Assembly (NCBI GenBank): GCA_001661515.1
Contig: LUVW01000047.1
Coordinates: 1 to 64,000, forward strand
Reading direction: 5' to 3'
Origin: Capniomyces stellatus
Taxonomy: Eukaryota > Kickxellomycota > Harpellomycetes > Harpellales > Legeriomycetaceae
DNA: 64,000 bases
Made by a program: the position numbers and the translations under genes. Under the pieces are notes generated by a model that had not been told where the DNA came from, did no database searches, and saw only the letters and a program-made list of their open reading frames with translations. Of this stretch, positions 11,112 through 22,728 are shown in pieces. Numbering within the stretch: the first letter of the stretch is position 1; each line of letters begins with the position of its first letter.

Positions 11112-13674
11112 TTTAGGTTTAGGGATAGCAGGAACAAAAGCAGAAACAAAAGTAGAGATAAAAGTAAAAGCAGGGGCAGAAAATCTAAAGACGGTACACA
11201 TGGATAGCAAAAGAGATAAAACAAAGGAAAAGGAGAAGAGCAAAAGAGGGGATGGGAATGATCAAAAGATCAAAAAAGTGCCGAGATCAGAAGCAGAGAT
11301 CACACAGCAGCCTGGCGAGGGAAGAGATTTAATACCGAGCCTAAAAGCCGAAAAAAAGCTGAGGAAGCTCGAGCGACTCAGGAGACGAGAGGAAAGAGAG
11401 AAACACAGAAAAGATAAGTTGGCCAAAAAAGAGGCAAAGGGCAGGTCGATTAAGCTGGAGAGCGATTTGGAAACCACAAAAATCGGGCACTTGAAAGTAG
11501 AGGAGGATAGAAATACACAAGAAAAGCACAAAAAAAACAAGAAACGGAAGAAAAGTGCAGACGAAACAAGTGTAGAAGGCAGCCAGGTGTCCAAGAAATC
11601 CAAAAGAGATGTTGAAATGTCTGTGAATTTTGTAAGAAGCGAGGCCATGACAAGTGCAGCAAGCTCAAACGAGGCAGGTTCAGGGGCGGATAGAGGGTTG
11701 GGTCGAGCAGAGAAGGGCGCTTCCAGTAGAGAGCGTGTGGGTGTGGCACAAGAAATGAGTACGGAGGAACGTCAGTCACATGCCTTTGAGACCGGGAGCA
11801 AAAAGAAAAAAGAGGGAGAAAAGAAGGGGGGTGAGAAGGTGGGTGAGAAGGTGGGTGAAAAAGAGAGTGAGAGTGATAAAAAAAGGAAAAAGAAAGAGAA
11901 TAAGGACAGGGGTGATAGGAGTGATAGTAAGAACAAGGGCAAGAGCAAGAGCAAGGGTGCTGACAATAGTAACGGAAAAGATAGTAAAGTTATAGAAGAA
12001 GAATCTAAGGAAGAGGAAAAGAGGAGAAGGAAAGAGGGAAAAAGGAAAAGGAAAGATGACAAGAAAAAGAAAAAGGAAAAGAATAAAAAGAGCGATAAAG
12101 ATAAAAAAGCAAATAGAGGTGACGGAGAAAAGAGCCACATAGACGAGTCTGACCAGGCCAAGGCAGGTAACAGTAGCAAAATAACGACGAATGGCGAAGG
12201 AGGTGGAATGGCAAAAACAAAGAAAGAAGTGATACCAATAGCAACACCAATAGCAACACAAATAGCAACACCAATAGCAACACCAATAGCAACACCAATA
12301 GCAGTACCGACAGCAACACCAATAGCGATACCAATAGCGACACCAATAGCAACACCAATAACGACACCAATAGCGATACCAGTACCAAAGCTGGCACATA
12401 CAAACGGAGTAGCAGACGAGGATAGTGCTAAAAAGTATAGGATGTCGCGCCAAAGACGAGCAATCACCAGCATTGAGCAGAAGCCTGTGATGTTTACCAA
12501 GGGTCACCAAGAGTCGATTGATGCGGTGGAAATGGTGCTGACGAAAAGATTTGGGTCATTGATCCCCAAGAATGGAACTTTCAAAGAGCTGGTTTTGGGG
12601 GGCGAGGCAAAAATGATAGATTCAGGGTTGGGTGATGACGAGCCGTACGGAGTAAGGATTGTGGATCATAGCATGTTGGCCACGATGAGGAGTATGCTGG
12701 ATGGGGTGTTGGAGATAACAGAGTATATCCCCAACGAGATACGACACCTAACCAAGATACCAAGCGGGTACTCGGAGCAAAACAAGCTGGAGGGTATGTG
12801 GGTTTCGTGGGAAAACATCATAATGACGATCGGATTCAATGCAATTTTGTCTGCCCTGAATATCCGAAAGCGGACACTGCTTGAGTTTCTGTTTTTCAAC
12901 CGACCGAGCGAAAATGGCATATCAAAGCTTCTCCCAACGTTTACAAAGGTGATCCAGCCACTGTTTCCGCACAGATCCGGGCTATCGCTGCTTCGAAGAT
13001 GCAATGTGTTTTTCTACCCAAGAAGCGGGTACGGGACGTTTACTGAGGAGGAGGACGCAATAATCAGGGAGCAGGTGAGGCTTGGGGCAAGGGTGGTGGA
13101 CATAGCGAAGCTTTTGGGCCGCACGCATACACAGATTATAGCAAAAACGGTCAACATGAAACAGGAGGGGAAAAGGTGCGGCGAGTGGAGTTCGGGGGAG
13201 GAGGGCAGATTGGTGGATGCAGTTAAGCGGCACTCGAAAGGGATGGTGGTTGGGCCGCAAAGCAGAATACCGTGGAAAGCGATATCAGAGCATGTCAAGA
13301 CCCGCAGTATCTATGTATGCAGAAAGTACTACATGAGCAAGTACTACGTGAACAGCCTAAAAGAACCAGAAGAGGAGGGGGTGGGCAGTGGAAAAGAGGG
13401 GGACATCGACCCGGTGAAAAGAGATTTTAGCAAGTTCAATAAGGTCAAATACATTCGGTTTTTAGCGCAGCAGTGCCACCATAGCCTGGACAAGGTCGAC
13501 TGGGACAGGTGCCCATCGGAGTTTAAGCGCCTGTGCAACGGCAAGTTTGTGGATATGATGAAGGAGCTGATCAGCAAAGAGAAGAACGCAGACATTAGGA
13601 TGCTTACGGATGTGCTGCGTGACTGCGAGTTGAGAATAGTGAATTACAGCCGCAACCCCAGAAAGATGGCATAG
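10972..13674 (+). CDS. Reb1/TTF-I-like Myb-domain DNA-binding protein
   Basis: A 900-residue intronless protein. The ATG at 10972 is chosen because the frame has no ATG further upstream. Residues 1–420 are highly charged Lys/Glu/Ser-rich low complexity with likely nuclear localisation signals. Residues 421–473 are tandem PIAT-type tetrapeptides. The C-terminal third has Myb/SANT-like repeats: GTFTEEEDAIIREQVRLGAR with IAKLLGRTHTQI (about 690–735), then GEWSSGEEGRLVDAV with IPWKAISEHVKTRS and VCRKYYMSKYYV (about 743–795), and a third FNKVKYIRFLAQQC with VDWDRCP (about 825–855). This order, with the second repeat split by an insert, matches Reb1 and mammalian TTF-I, which bind rDNA terminators and act in Pol I termination and chromatin. 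A LINE tail borders the promoter. The gene converges on SYF1. It could be another member of the Reb1/DMTF1 group. Confidence 0.75.
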   Translation: MPKSKKSPHSKKHSVFVFDNKNRAVQVYILGSSKSVLRGSKVENRADLGLGIAGTKAETKVEIKVKAGAENLKTVHMDSKRDKTKEKEKSKRGDGNDQKIKKVPRSEAEITQQPGEGRDLIPSLKAEKKLRKLERLRRREEREKHRKDKLAKKEAKGRSIKLESDLETTKIGHLKVEEDRNTQEKHKKNKKRKKSADETSVEGSQVSKKSKRDVEMSVNFVRSEAMTSAASSNEAGSGADRGLGRAEKGASSRERVGVAQEMSTEERQSHAFETGSKKKKEGEKKGGEKVGEKVGEKESESDKKRKKKENKDRGDRSDSKNKGKSKSKGADNSNGKDSKVIEEESKEEEKRRRKEGKRKRKDDKKKKKEKNKKSDKDKKANRGDGEKSHIDESDQAKAGNSSKITTNGEGGGMAKTKKEVIPIATPIATQIATPIATPIATPIAVPTATPIAIPIATPIATPITTPIAIPVPKLAHTNGVADEDSAKKYRMSRQRRAITSIEQKPVMFTKGHQESIDAVEMVLTKRFGSLIPKNGTFKELVLGGEAKMIDSGLGDDEPYGVRIVDHSMLATMRSMLDGVLEITEYIPNEIRHLTKIPSGYSEQNKLEGMWVSWENIIMTIGFNAILSALNIRKRTLLEFLFFNRPSENGISKLLPTFTKVIQPLFPHRSGLSLLRRCNVFFYPRSGYGTFTEEEDAIIREQVRLGARVVDIAKLLGRTHTQIIAKTVNMKQEGKRCGEWSSGEEGRLVDAVKRHSKGMVVGPQSRIPWKAISEHVKTRSIYVCRKYYMSKYYVNSLKEPEEEGVGSGKEGDIDPVKRDFSKFNKVKYIRFLAQQCHHSLDKVDWDRCPSEFKRLCNGKFVDMMKELISKEKNADIRMLTDVLRDCELRIVNYSRNPRKMA
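12232..12393 (+). repeat. 12-bp coding repeat encoding PIAT tetrapeptides
   Basis: About thirteen imperfect copies of ccaatagcaaca lie in frame in the Reb1-like gene, encoding (P-I-A-T)n with variants PIAV, PIAI, PITT and QIAT. The tract separates the charged N-terminal half from the Myb half and is likely length-variable. Confidence 0.9.
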
Positions 13675-14093
13675 GTGGGGCCAGAATGGATGCCATGGTC
13701 AGCGTTTGCCAGTACCTTGGCTGAAGTCGGAGTTGGATTTTGAGACTAGATATAATATACTTGTTTATTTATTGAATTGAGGCTAGATACTTTTGGTTAG
13801 TGTTGGATATTGAGTATTAGAGTTGAGTATTAGAGTTGAGTATTAGAGTTGAGTATTATAATTAGGTAGAGTTGATATTAGAGTTGATATTATGTAAATA
13901 TGAACAACTGAACAACTGAGCGGTCGTACTGTTTATACCATCGAGTATATTGTTTAGTAGAACAGTGATGGCGTCAGCAGTATAGACAATACTAGGGACA
14001 GGGGGTACCATTCTCAGTCCAAAACAACAAAATAAAACAAAAATAAAATAAAACGAGGAGGTATGTGTGTGTGTTTGTTATATATAAGACAAT
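13675..14093. other. Convergent 3' intergenic region with 13-bp tandem repeats
   Basis: This lies between the stops of the Reb1-like gene and SYF1. Three perfect copies of gagtattagagtt start at 13812, 13825 and 13838, followed by degenerate copies to about 13890. No coding signal was seen. It probably carries both genes' polyadenylation sites. Confidence 0.7.
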
Positions 14094-16711
14094 CTAAAAA
14101 TCGTCATCGTCCATAGCCAAGACCTCGTCTGGGTTAGCAGAACCTCCTGCCTGTCCATCCGTACTATCAGCTGCACCAGCTCCTACCGCTTTGGCCGCAT
14201 GGCCAGCAGTGTCCAGCACGTTCGGTTCCTTGGCCTTTGTAAACCCAGCCAAACCCTCGTTGGATGTCTGCGAGCTCAGCTTCTGTGACACCAGCTGGGC
14301 TGACAGGAACGACACGTCGGTGTTGAAGCGTGTTTGCACGGTTCTCTTTATCCTCAGCATTTCCTTGAACGTGTCCTCGTTACCAAACATCACCTCAAAC
14401 TTATTCCAGCCCTCCCAAAAGCCCTTGTGAATGCGCGGGTCTGCGAACTGCGACCCGTAGGCGTACAATGCTCTTGCTCTATCGGTTTCGCCTAGCCTCA
14501 CCTCCATCTGCGCATAGTCCAGGGTAAGCTTTGTCACCTGCCCCTCATCGGCCAGGCTCTCTATTCCCTTTTCGTATATCGCCCTGGTGTACATATCACC
14601 CTTAAGCAGGCTTGTCTTTGATATGTAGAACCTGTACATTTCCAGCCTGTCGCCCAGCTGCACCGACTTGCACGCGCGTTCGTATATCGACAACGCGTGG
14701 CGGACCAGGCCATACTCCTCCTCGTACTTGCCATACATGATGTATATTGGCTTGGACAGACTGTTTGGACACCCTGTCAGCGCCTGCTCAAACAGATCGC
14801 GGGTTCTTTCTATCTTGTCGCCCTTGTACCGGTCCACAAACAGCGTCAGGTAAAGATTCCACAGCTCAAACGAGACTGGGTACCCAAACAGGCCGATTCC
14901 CTTTTCGTACACCCTAAACGTCTCCTCGTAGTAGCCGCGCTCCTTGAGGAACAACGCGTAGTTGACTATGATCTGTGGCGTCGCTATTTTCAGCTGCAGT
15001 ATCCTGTCGTACGCGGCCTTGGTTTTGCTCACGTTGTCGCTGCTCTCCTCCAAGTCCACGTACATCTGCCAAACCGCAATCGACTTGAAAACCCGCTTTT
15101 GCGGCGCCACTGTCTCGTCTCTGTAGTCCACCTGCTCTGGGTTGCCAACCGGCGCCACTGCACGGCCCAGCACTGCTTCTGCTGCCTCAAAGTTGTCAAG
15201 CTCCAGCTCCATCTCCGCATACTCGCACCACACCTTTGCCAGCTCAGCCACTGTCTGGTACCCCACATTCACCGCCCGCTCAAACACCGCCCTTGCCTTT
15301 TCCACGTCATTTTGGTCTTTGTAAAGCTTTGCGTAGCCCAGCCACAGGTCCGACAGACTCCCTGAACACGCCCTCTTGCTGTTGATTGTCGCCAGCGCCT
15401 CCTCATAGCATTCAACTACCTTCTCTACCCCAAGCCCCTTCTCCTTCCTCTGACCCTCAAACAGCTCAACTCGCTTTTGCCACCCGCTCACCAGGTTTCC
15501 GTTCTGGCCCAGCACTACCCGGTTCACCAAAAATGGCCGACGCTCCATCAGATCCGAAAATCTTGCCAGCCGCAGATCAACTTCCAGCAGTTTGCTCTCG
15601 TCCTGCCCCTCTGCTTTCAGTGCCGCCTGCTCCATCACATTGCTCAGCATGCTTTCCTCAAACATCGCATACGCCTCAAACACCATTGTAAAGTCCCGAA
15701 CCGTCTCCACCTGCTCTATTGCCTCTTCGTAGACATCCCGCGCCTTTTCCCACATTTCTTTTGCAATAAAGTACCCGGCCAGCGATGTCCACAGCTTACC
15801 GGATATGTCTGAAAACCTCCGAATTCCGTCCCTCAGCACCATCTCTGCGTCTACGCGCGTCATTTCCTCAGGGTGCTGTCTTATCAAGTCTGCCAGCTGC
15901 ATCCATAGCTGGTATTTTGTTGTCCCCTTTGGCGACACAAAGCTGCTCGAGTTTATGCACCTGATTATCTGCTCTCCCGCCATGTCACACCGCTTTTCCT
16001 TTCTAAACATCTCAATGTATCCCTCGATTCGCTCCGGAAATAGCTGTACGTACCGCTTGTAGATTCTTTCCATCGTAACACCGCCAACTCTCTCCCCAAA
16101 CTTCAGGTATAGCGTCCAAATTCGCTCGTGTTGGGTTATCGCCAACGACCGTATTGCCTTGTCAAACGTACGTCTGGTCTGCGTCACCCTTGGCTGCTTC
16201 ATCAGGAAGCCCAAGTACTCTATCCATATCCTGGGCATCTACATTTGTGCATTTATGTGTTTCAGTTAGTTGGTGTTTCAGTTGGTTGATGATTTAGTTG
16301 GTGTGATTCATTCAATCAACTTTTCTCATTCAACTTTTCTCATTCAACTTTGTATCTCCAGTTTTACTTTTTGGTTTTCTGACCCAAGCTTTTCCATCTT
16401 ATACCTACCTTGTGTAGTAACAGCAGCGCTCGCTCAAACGTATAGTTTACACTCTCAAACTGCTCCTCGCTTGTCAGCACATTTAGTTTTGACACCAGCT
16501 TTTTTCTGAAGCTTAGGTATCGTTTCCACAGCTTGTACGAGCCTGGCAAGGCCTCCAACGCTCGCTCATACAGCAGGATGACTGTCCCTGACGACCCGAC
16601 TCCTTCGTTTTTGTGTTCGATATACTGCAGCCAGTTTCGAACTGAGTATGGGTTTAGTTGGACATCTCGCTCAAATCCAAGATCTGAATCTTTGATTACT
16701 ATTTCGCTCAT
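14094..16711 (-). CDS. SYF1: Pre-mRNA splicing factor SYF1 (XAB2 family)
   Basis: Two exons on the minus strand, 16711–16409 and 16238–14094, join in phase 0 to give 815 residues. The junction reads ...RALLLLHK|MPRIWIEYLGFL, exactly the SYF1/XAB2 block between the first HAT repeats. The protein is built almost wholly of half-a-TPR (HAT) helical repeats, for example AYDRILQLKIATPQIIVNYA and ARALYAYGSQFADPRIHKGF. It ends in an acidic tail, LAMDDDDF. SYF1 is a scaffold of the Prp19-associated (NineTeen) complex and sits in the catalytic spliceosome in the nucleus. Length agrees with the family (about 800–860). The many introns in the neighbouring genes fit an active spliceosome. The real ATG is at 16711; the frame upstream has only a TTG. 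Confidence 0.93.
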
Positions 16712-17348
16712 TACCAAATAAATACTTTTATTCTCAGTATAAAAAATATATTTGTGCTATTTCCTTTTGCCTTTATTCCCTTTTGCCTTTATTTCCTTTT
16801 GCTTTCTATTTCCTTTTGGTTCCTTCCGCTCCTCTTCGTTCCCGCTCCTGTTTATTTGTTTTGAGCACTGTTTCTACAACGGCCCAGCTTTATTTGGTTG
16901 ATTGGGCTACTTTTGTTTAGCTGAAACGTTTTCGCGTTTTGGATTGTAGCCGAGTTGTAGCAATGCGTGCACCGCGGCTTTATTTCGTGTTGTCTGGTTT
17001 GTGCAGTTTTACTGGTATGTTGGTATGGATAGCAATCTGGCTCTGCAGTGTTGGTAAGTAGTGTTTTATTAGCCTTACTGGACTGTTTTGTGCTGGATTG
17101 CAAGCTGGGTGATTTGATCAAGGTGATTTATTATTCTATAATTTTATTTTCGAGTAGTTTGTTTCGAGTAATTTGTTTCGAGTAATTTTATTTCGAGTAA
17201 TTCCGCTTTATTTTCAGCAATTCCAATTTATTTTCAATGAATCCACTCTATTTTCAACAATTTATTTTCAATGAATCCATTTTACCTTCAACAATTTCGT
17301 TTTATTTTCAATTGCTTTTTCCTTTTAATATTTCGACATTTTGTTTTT

Positions 17349-17428
17349 GCGTTTTATTTTGCGTTTTATTTTGCGTTTTATTTTGCGTTTCATTTTGCGT
17401 TTTATTCTGCGTTTTATTCTGCGTTTTG
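17349..17428. repeat. 12-bp tandem repeat gcgttttatttt, about 6.5 copies
   Basis: Units start at 17349, 17361, 17373, 17385, 17397 and 17409, with single-base variants (gcgtttcatttt, gcgttttattct), followed by a partial copy. The array keeps a reading frame open and so produces a spurious FCVL repeat peptide. Confidence 0.9.
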
Positions 17429-18744
17429 CACTTGAAATGTTCTGAGCATTATTTACCAATCCAGATCCAACAAGCCAATCACCAACAATTACTGCTTAAT
17501 TTTTTCTATTTTGATTTCACGTTTACGATTTTTTTTATTTTTCCTTTCCTCTTTTTATTCTCCTCTCCTTTTTCGTTTTTTCTGAATTCTGTTGTTTTGT
17601 TCAATTCCGCTTTACTGCCGCTAATTTACCAACTCTATAACTGCCAACTGCCAATCTACTATGGTCAACTCTACAACGGCCAACTCTGTAGCGCCAATTT
17701 CATATTCGAGCACCACAGCTCGAGTATCAGTTTCAACCATCTTACTGAAACTGGTTTCCAATTTTCAACACTGACACCGGCCAGATTACCTTGGCCAGCA
17801 TTTTTACGATTGTAGCAAGCCAACTACGATTATTTGTTGCCCAGTATTTTGTACCTTATTTAATTATGATTTTTTTTCCAAATCAAAGTTTTATCAGTTT
17901 ATTTAATTTAATAATCCTCAACTCGGAATAGCCATCATTTAACACCATAATCAACTTTAACATATGTTCGATTCTCTATACTTTATCAAAACTTTTACAG
18001 AATACAAGAATTGATCCCGATAAAGCGGTAGCGCCACCCTTAGTTCTTAGTTTAGTTTTATAAACACCTTTCTTGTGCTTTTTTTATTAATTGGTCTTTT
18101 AAAGTTTACTCTAAAAGATGAAATTTTATTTTTTTGTCGAGTTCAATTGATCTATTACTATTTTATTTTCACTTTGATTTCTGAGACTATGTATTCCTTT
18201 GTTTATTCTTCACTACCTCTTGTACTTTGTGCCTTTAAATCTACCTTGATTATCATCCTGCTTATTCTTATCAAAAAAAGAACTAGTCTTCTCTGATATT
18301 GTTCGATATCAACAGTTCTATTTAATCTTACTGTAACTTTACTAAAGCTTTCTTTTACCGAATATACTTCTTTGGGCACGGGTTATACTCTTTTTATCAA
18401 CATAAGATGGATGCCTTTAGCAACTATACTTGTCCCAGTTTTAAAAATCTTGAGTAGCCAAATCCGTGGATTTTATTAACATTGTCTGCTTGTTTTGATG
18501 AATTATGTGTTTGCAAATCTTTGCTTTGTTTTTATACTTTTCGCCAAGTAAGGCTTTGTTTGTACAGTTTTAACGAAATATTTGGTACATTGGAATTTGG
18601 TAATATACTTGCCAAGAAAATTTACTTGGGTTTCAGATATTCGTCATAATCACTTTGTGAGCTAAAAGGATATATAAAACTATTTGATCAAGCTAGATAT
18701 GACTTTGTCTAATACACTCACTTGGCAAGTTGTGTTGTGATATT

Positions 18745-18894
18745 ATGCACACTTGTAAACATGTTTGGTATAGGGCGGTTGTTGTTATATTGGCAGTGTT
18801 TAGCTATTTAACAAACGCTGGCCAAAAAAGCGGCAACTCGGCTGTATATTTAATACAAAAAGTATTGGCTTCAAGAGTATGCAAATGGGAGTGA
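18745..18894 (+). CDS. Possible small secreted peptide (weak candidate)
   Basis: A 49-codon frame begins with a short basic stretch and a hydrophobic run (MHTCKHVWYRAVVVILAVFS) ending near LTNAGQ, which resembles a signal peptide with a cleavage site. A TATATAAAA element lies about 75 bp upstream, a plausible promoter spacing. The rest of the product is short and has one cysteine. A gtgagt donor at 18891 could splice to 18931 and extend the product, but that intron would be only 40 nt, shorter than others here. No homologue is recognised and chance is a real possibility. Confidence 0.22.
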   Translation: MHTCKHVWYRAVVVILAVFSYLTNAGQKSGNSAVYLIQKVLASRVCKWE

Positions 18895-19879
18895 GTAGTT
18901 TCTAACTGAATACCACATTGCCATAATTAGCATTGGCTTTTGCACTTGGATTAGTATGCTCACACATACTATGTGTGTGGTTTTTGTACTTGTACAATAC
19001 ATTTGTTTGGGTGATCTAGATTAGTCACTCGTATACGCTTATTGGTAAACAAAGTATTTTGTTTCTGAATTAAGGAATCGACAGCCTTGAGGCATGAGGC
19101 TTCAAGGCAAAGAAAATGCGTGTATTTATGTGTATTATTCTTTATGCTTGGGAAAGCAAAGTCTGCATTGGTAAACCCTCGATTGATAAAACTATGGTCT
19201 TTATTTAGCATCAATGGTATATAAAAAGATGTAGAAATTCCATTCCTAATGTCAAGTCCATAGTTTGAATTTACTGAACCATTTAAATTGAATATTGTTG
19301 TTTAAAAGAATAAGAAATAAAAAAAATCGTTCATTTTGCTTTATTTCGTTTGGTTTTTGTTTTATTTATTGAATTTATTTTGGTTGGGTTTGTACTTGGA
19401 ACGTTATGGTTTTACTTGCAGACCGTTTGAACTATTTTACTTTGGCGTTAGCGTCGTGTTGCCATTCGCTAGATTTGAAAAAGCACAGGTTTTTTAAACA
19501 ATTATTTAGAATTAATTCCATCCAAAATGTGCAAGATAATTAGGTTTAAAGATTTTCCAAACATGCTTGTGTATTTGGTCGAACAATAAGAAAAATGTAT
19601 CTGATTGTTAAAAGATATAATCATTGCAAAACAATAGTGATTAAAGCGATTTAACATAGCAAAAGGCATAGTGGATGCATTAAAGAAGAATATGATTCAT
19701 ATATTTTAACATTTAAAGGAGAATATGATTCATATGTTTGTAACATTTAAAGAAGTGATGATTCCAATTAAAAAGTCAAAGAAACAATAATGAAGATTAG
19801 CGTTTGAGGATACATTTCGCTGGCTAAACAAACGTTTAAACCAAGTGTATGAAGACGAAAAGCTGCTGGTGTTATTATC

Positions 19880-20000
19880 AAAAGCAAGCGCAAAAGCAAA
19901 AACAAGAGCAAAAACAAAAATAAAAACTAGAGCAAAAACAAGAGAAAAAACAAGAGAAAAAACAAGAGCAAAAACAAGAGCAAAAACAAGAGCAAAAACA
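19880..20000. repeat. AACAAGAGCAAA-type 12-bp tandem repeat
   Basis: A purine-rich array of aacaagagcaaa and aacaagagaaaa units about 10 copies long. It creates a spurious (AKTR)n reading frame from 19845. Noncoding in my reading. Confidence 0.8.
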
Positions 20001-20355
20001 CAATGGTATGTCTTACCTCCACATCAAAAACTAAAGAAAAGAAAACCCCAATTCAGTTGAGTTTGTTTGCATTTCACTCTTACACCACCATTTCCGTGGT
20101 TACAGTTTATTACACTTAATTTATTCTATATATTTATAAAACCAGGTTTAACTCGTATAATAAAATTTTCAACTCTGACTCAAAAAAGTCAGAACTTATG
20201 AATATACTTTGACTGGGGATACAACTCGACCATAATTCATCGAGTAATAGAAAAGAAGGGCTAATATTAGTGCAGTAAAGAGCAAAGGTGTACTATAACA
20301 AAGAGTGATAGAATAGAGCTAGTAGTAGAAACGAGGCGCAGAAAGAATTGAATCC

Positions 20356-21509
20356 ATGAAGCTAATACATTATATACTGCTGGTAGGTAGCTTCCTGCTA
20401 AGTTGCAATGTAGTTCTATCCCAATCTGCTGAGAGCAAAGAAAAGTCAACAAAAACTGTTTTACGAACTAAAACCGTAGAGGCGGAAAACAACGGCTCAA
20501 ATTCATCTGAGAAAAACCAATCACTGTCATCTAACAAAGCTTCAGATACTGGTGAAAAGGCTGACATAGATCAAGCCCCGGGCATCAAGCCAGTTAAACC
20601 TTCACCATCACCAACATCGGCTCAAACACCAACTCCAGCATCAGCTTCAACACCATCAGCTGAAACGACTGAGCCACAAGAAACCAGCACAAACGTCCGT
20701 ACTGTTTCACCTGTGGTGGCTATTAATCGTTCTAGCACAGGAGGATCATCGGAACCAAAAATATCTTCGATTCCGAGCATAAGCTCAATACAAGCCACCA
20801 ATACAGGTACTGACGAAAAAGCAGAATCTGCTACAGAAGCGAGTGCAAGGACGGAAAAGATGTCAGAGCCAGCTACTCCTACTTTTGAAACAGAAGATGA
20901 GGAAAACAGCAATAAACCAACACCAACCCTCAACAGTGTCACTAGACTAGACCCTCCTACAGGAAAAACAGTTGACGAGGAAACTGGGATGAGTACGCTG
21001 ACAAAATCAATTATTGGCGTATCATGCACTTTGGGTGCAATAGTGTTATTGTTATTGGGATACATTCTGTATAAAAAAAGAAAAGCGAAAATGGTAGGTT
21101 TTGAGGTGATAAAGTTTTAAAGTGTTTGTATGAGATGGACGAGTGAGTTTGAATTCAATTAGTTGACATTTACGGTGTATATCATATAGATGCAAGAAAA
21201 ATCGATTGACTACTCAGACTTCCCAGAATATAACCCAAGTGCAGCTATATCCAAACCACACGTAAGTTGTTTAAGTTTAAAGCAGGGATGAATGATATTG
21301 GGGCATTTTCATTTTACAAATAAAAAGTGAATGTAAAAAAATGCTCAAAGGGAGGCATAGAGAATAAAAATAGTATACTGGAATTGATTAAACTGACAAA
21401 CTACTCTGTGGAAATGTAGAGGAGCGAGTATTATGGATCTGCATTAGCACATACCTCAGGCCGACAAGATCCAAATGCAGTATTTCTAAGAGAGCTGGAC
21501 GAGGCTTAA
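20356..21509 (+). CDS. Mid2-like single-pass cell-surface protein
   Basis: Three phase-0 exons (20356–21093, 21190–21261, 21420–21509) give 299 residues. Visible in order are: a signal peptide (MKLIHYILLVGSFLLSCNVV, cleavage near residue 23); a Ser/Thr/Pro-rich extracellular region of about 190 residues, likely O-glycosylated; one transmembrane helix (SIIGVSCTLGAIVLLLLGYI) followed by a basic stop-transfer YKKRKAK; and a short cytoplasmic tail rich in Asp/Glu and Tyr that ends ELDEA. This layout is that of fungal wall-stress sensors of the Mid2/Wsc kind, but no WSC cysteine domain is present and similarity is architectural only. It could equally be another mucin-like surface protein. The last two exons lie downstream of a stop codon in the first exon's frame and would be missed by a single-frame reading. 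Confidence 0.65.
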
Positions 21510-22728
21510 AATAAACCAAAGACAATAAACTCTTAATAAAATAACAACCAATACAAACAATATACATTTCTTTAATCTTATTGACCTTTTTTACTATTAT
21601 AAATATAAATATAAATATAAACATAATTTTTAAACCATTGATGAGTTGTTGATCAAGTTTATCTGTTTACTCGACTTGCCGAACAAATCGTGTTTGTTGA
21701 TTTATTGCCAATGTTATTTTTACCACTCGATATATACATACCAAGTTTAAGGTTGGGTGAGGTTACAGGCAAAAGTGTTTCGAGTGTCATAACACCTCTT
21801 TGTTTTTACGGATTGATGGTTGTAGTTGTTGGGTGTTGTATTGAGAGGCAATAAAAGTACACTTGGGTTTTAACTATGAAACAAAGCCCTGTTGATCTGT
21901 TCAAATATGGTGTGTGTTGGTATGGTGATCGGTATAGTGATAAACACAGTTTGGAAACGTTATGCCGCAATGTTAAAGTTGGGGCTGGCGCATTAGATGT
22001 ATAGGTTTATGGTGGCCATATGTTGGGCAATTGATACCAAGGCTGCAATTGATCAATGGTGTTGACTGAAAGACATATTTTTGCTTCCTAGAACATATTA
22101 CGTTGACAATAGCAAATAGTCAAGACCTGGTGTGGTTGGATTGTTTCTGAAAATAACTCTTTGTAGTGAGTTTATTGCGGTGGATAAAAAAATAAAGAGA
22201 ATGTATTACAAGTTGGTGTTGGAGTAATTAGGTGTTGAAATCAAGAAACGAATTACAAAAATCCATGTTTACTCAATGAAAAATCGATGATAACCAATTT
22301 GGAATATTAGCTGCCAAAAAGAAAAAAAAAAAATGAAAAAAAGACTAGCTAACAAAGTGAAACATTCAAGTTAATTTTTATTTTTTTTTAAAAAAAAGTG
22401 TAATCAAGAAAGAAAAAAAAGAAAAAAAAAGAGTAAAAAACATAATCTTAATCAATTAAGGCAACGACAAATAATCGGCCAAAAAAAAAAAAGAGTAAAT
22501 AAGAAATCATACAACAAAATTTCAATAATAAAAAAAGAAATCATATAACATTGCTTAATCAACAAGTTTGTTTTTAAATTTAGGCGATTAGGATCACCGA
22601 TTATTAAATTTGAGGCAAAGGGTAATTTTTTTTTTGATAGATCCCAGCATAAGGAAACAGCAAAAAAAAAAAAAAGCATCAAGAATAGGGAATAGTAGAG
22701 ATAAGAACAAAGTAAAGGAATAAAAAGA
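21510..22728. other. Intergenic region, no gene seen
   Basis: About 1.2 kb of AT-rich DNA between the Mid2-like gene and the uS2m gene. Purine-rich A-tracts dominate 22310–22500 and 22625–22680. Nothing gene-like is visible. Confidence 0.6.

Larger units (their letters stand above)
16712..20355. other. Gene-poor region with several simple repeats
   Basis: About 3.6 kb between the divergent SYF1 and Mid2-like genes. It contains degenerate tttcgagtaatttg repeats (17146–17200), a 12-bp repeat (17349–17428), a duplicated gaatatgattcatat segment (about 19688–19735) and an AACAAGAGCAAA tract (19880–20000). The only gene-like item is a weak small secreted-peptide candidate at 18745. A long T-rich open frame at 17237–17815 is a by-product of the 12-bp repeat. 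Confidence 0.6.

Noticed and set aside
11772..12510. Long minus-strand open frames opposite the Reb1-like gene
   Set aside because: They arise from the 12-bp repeat and Lys/Glu-rich codons read backwards; the composition is low-complexity and the sense gene has clear domains.
17590..17620. Box-B-like gttcaattcc suggesting a tRNA
   Set aside because: No matching A box, acceptor stem or anticodon arm could be drawn around it.
17237..17815. 192-codon T-rich frame
   Set aside because: Kept open by the gcgttttatttt repeat; no domain, and Phe/Leu/Cys bias reflects T-rich DNA.
19845..20060. 71-codon (AKTR)n frame
   Set aside because: Produced by the purine-rich 12-bp repeat, without homology or flanking gene signals.
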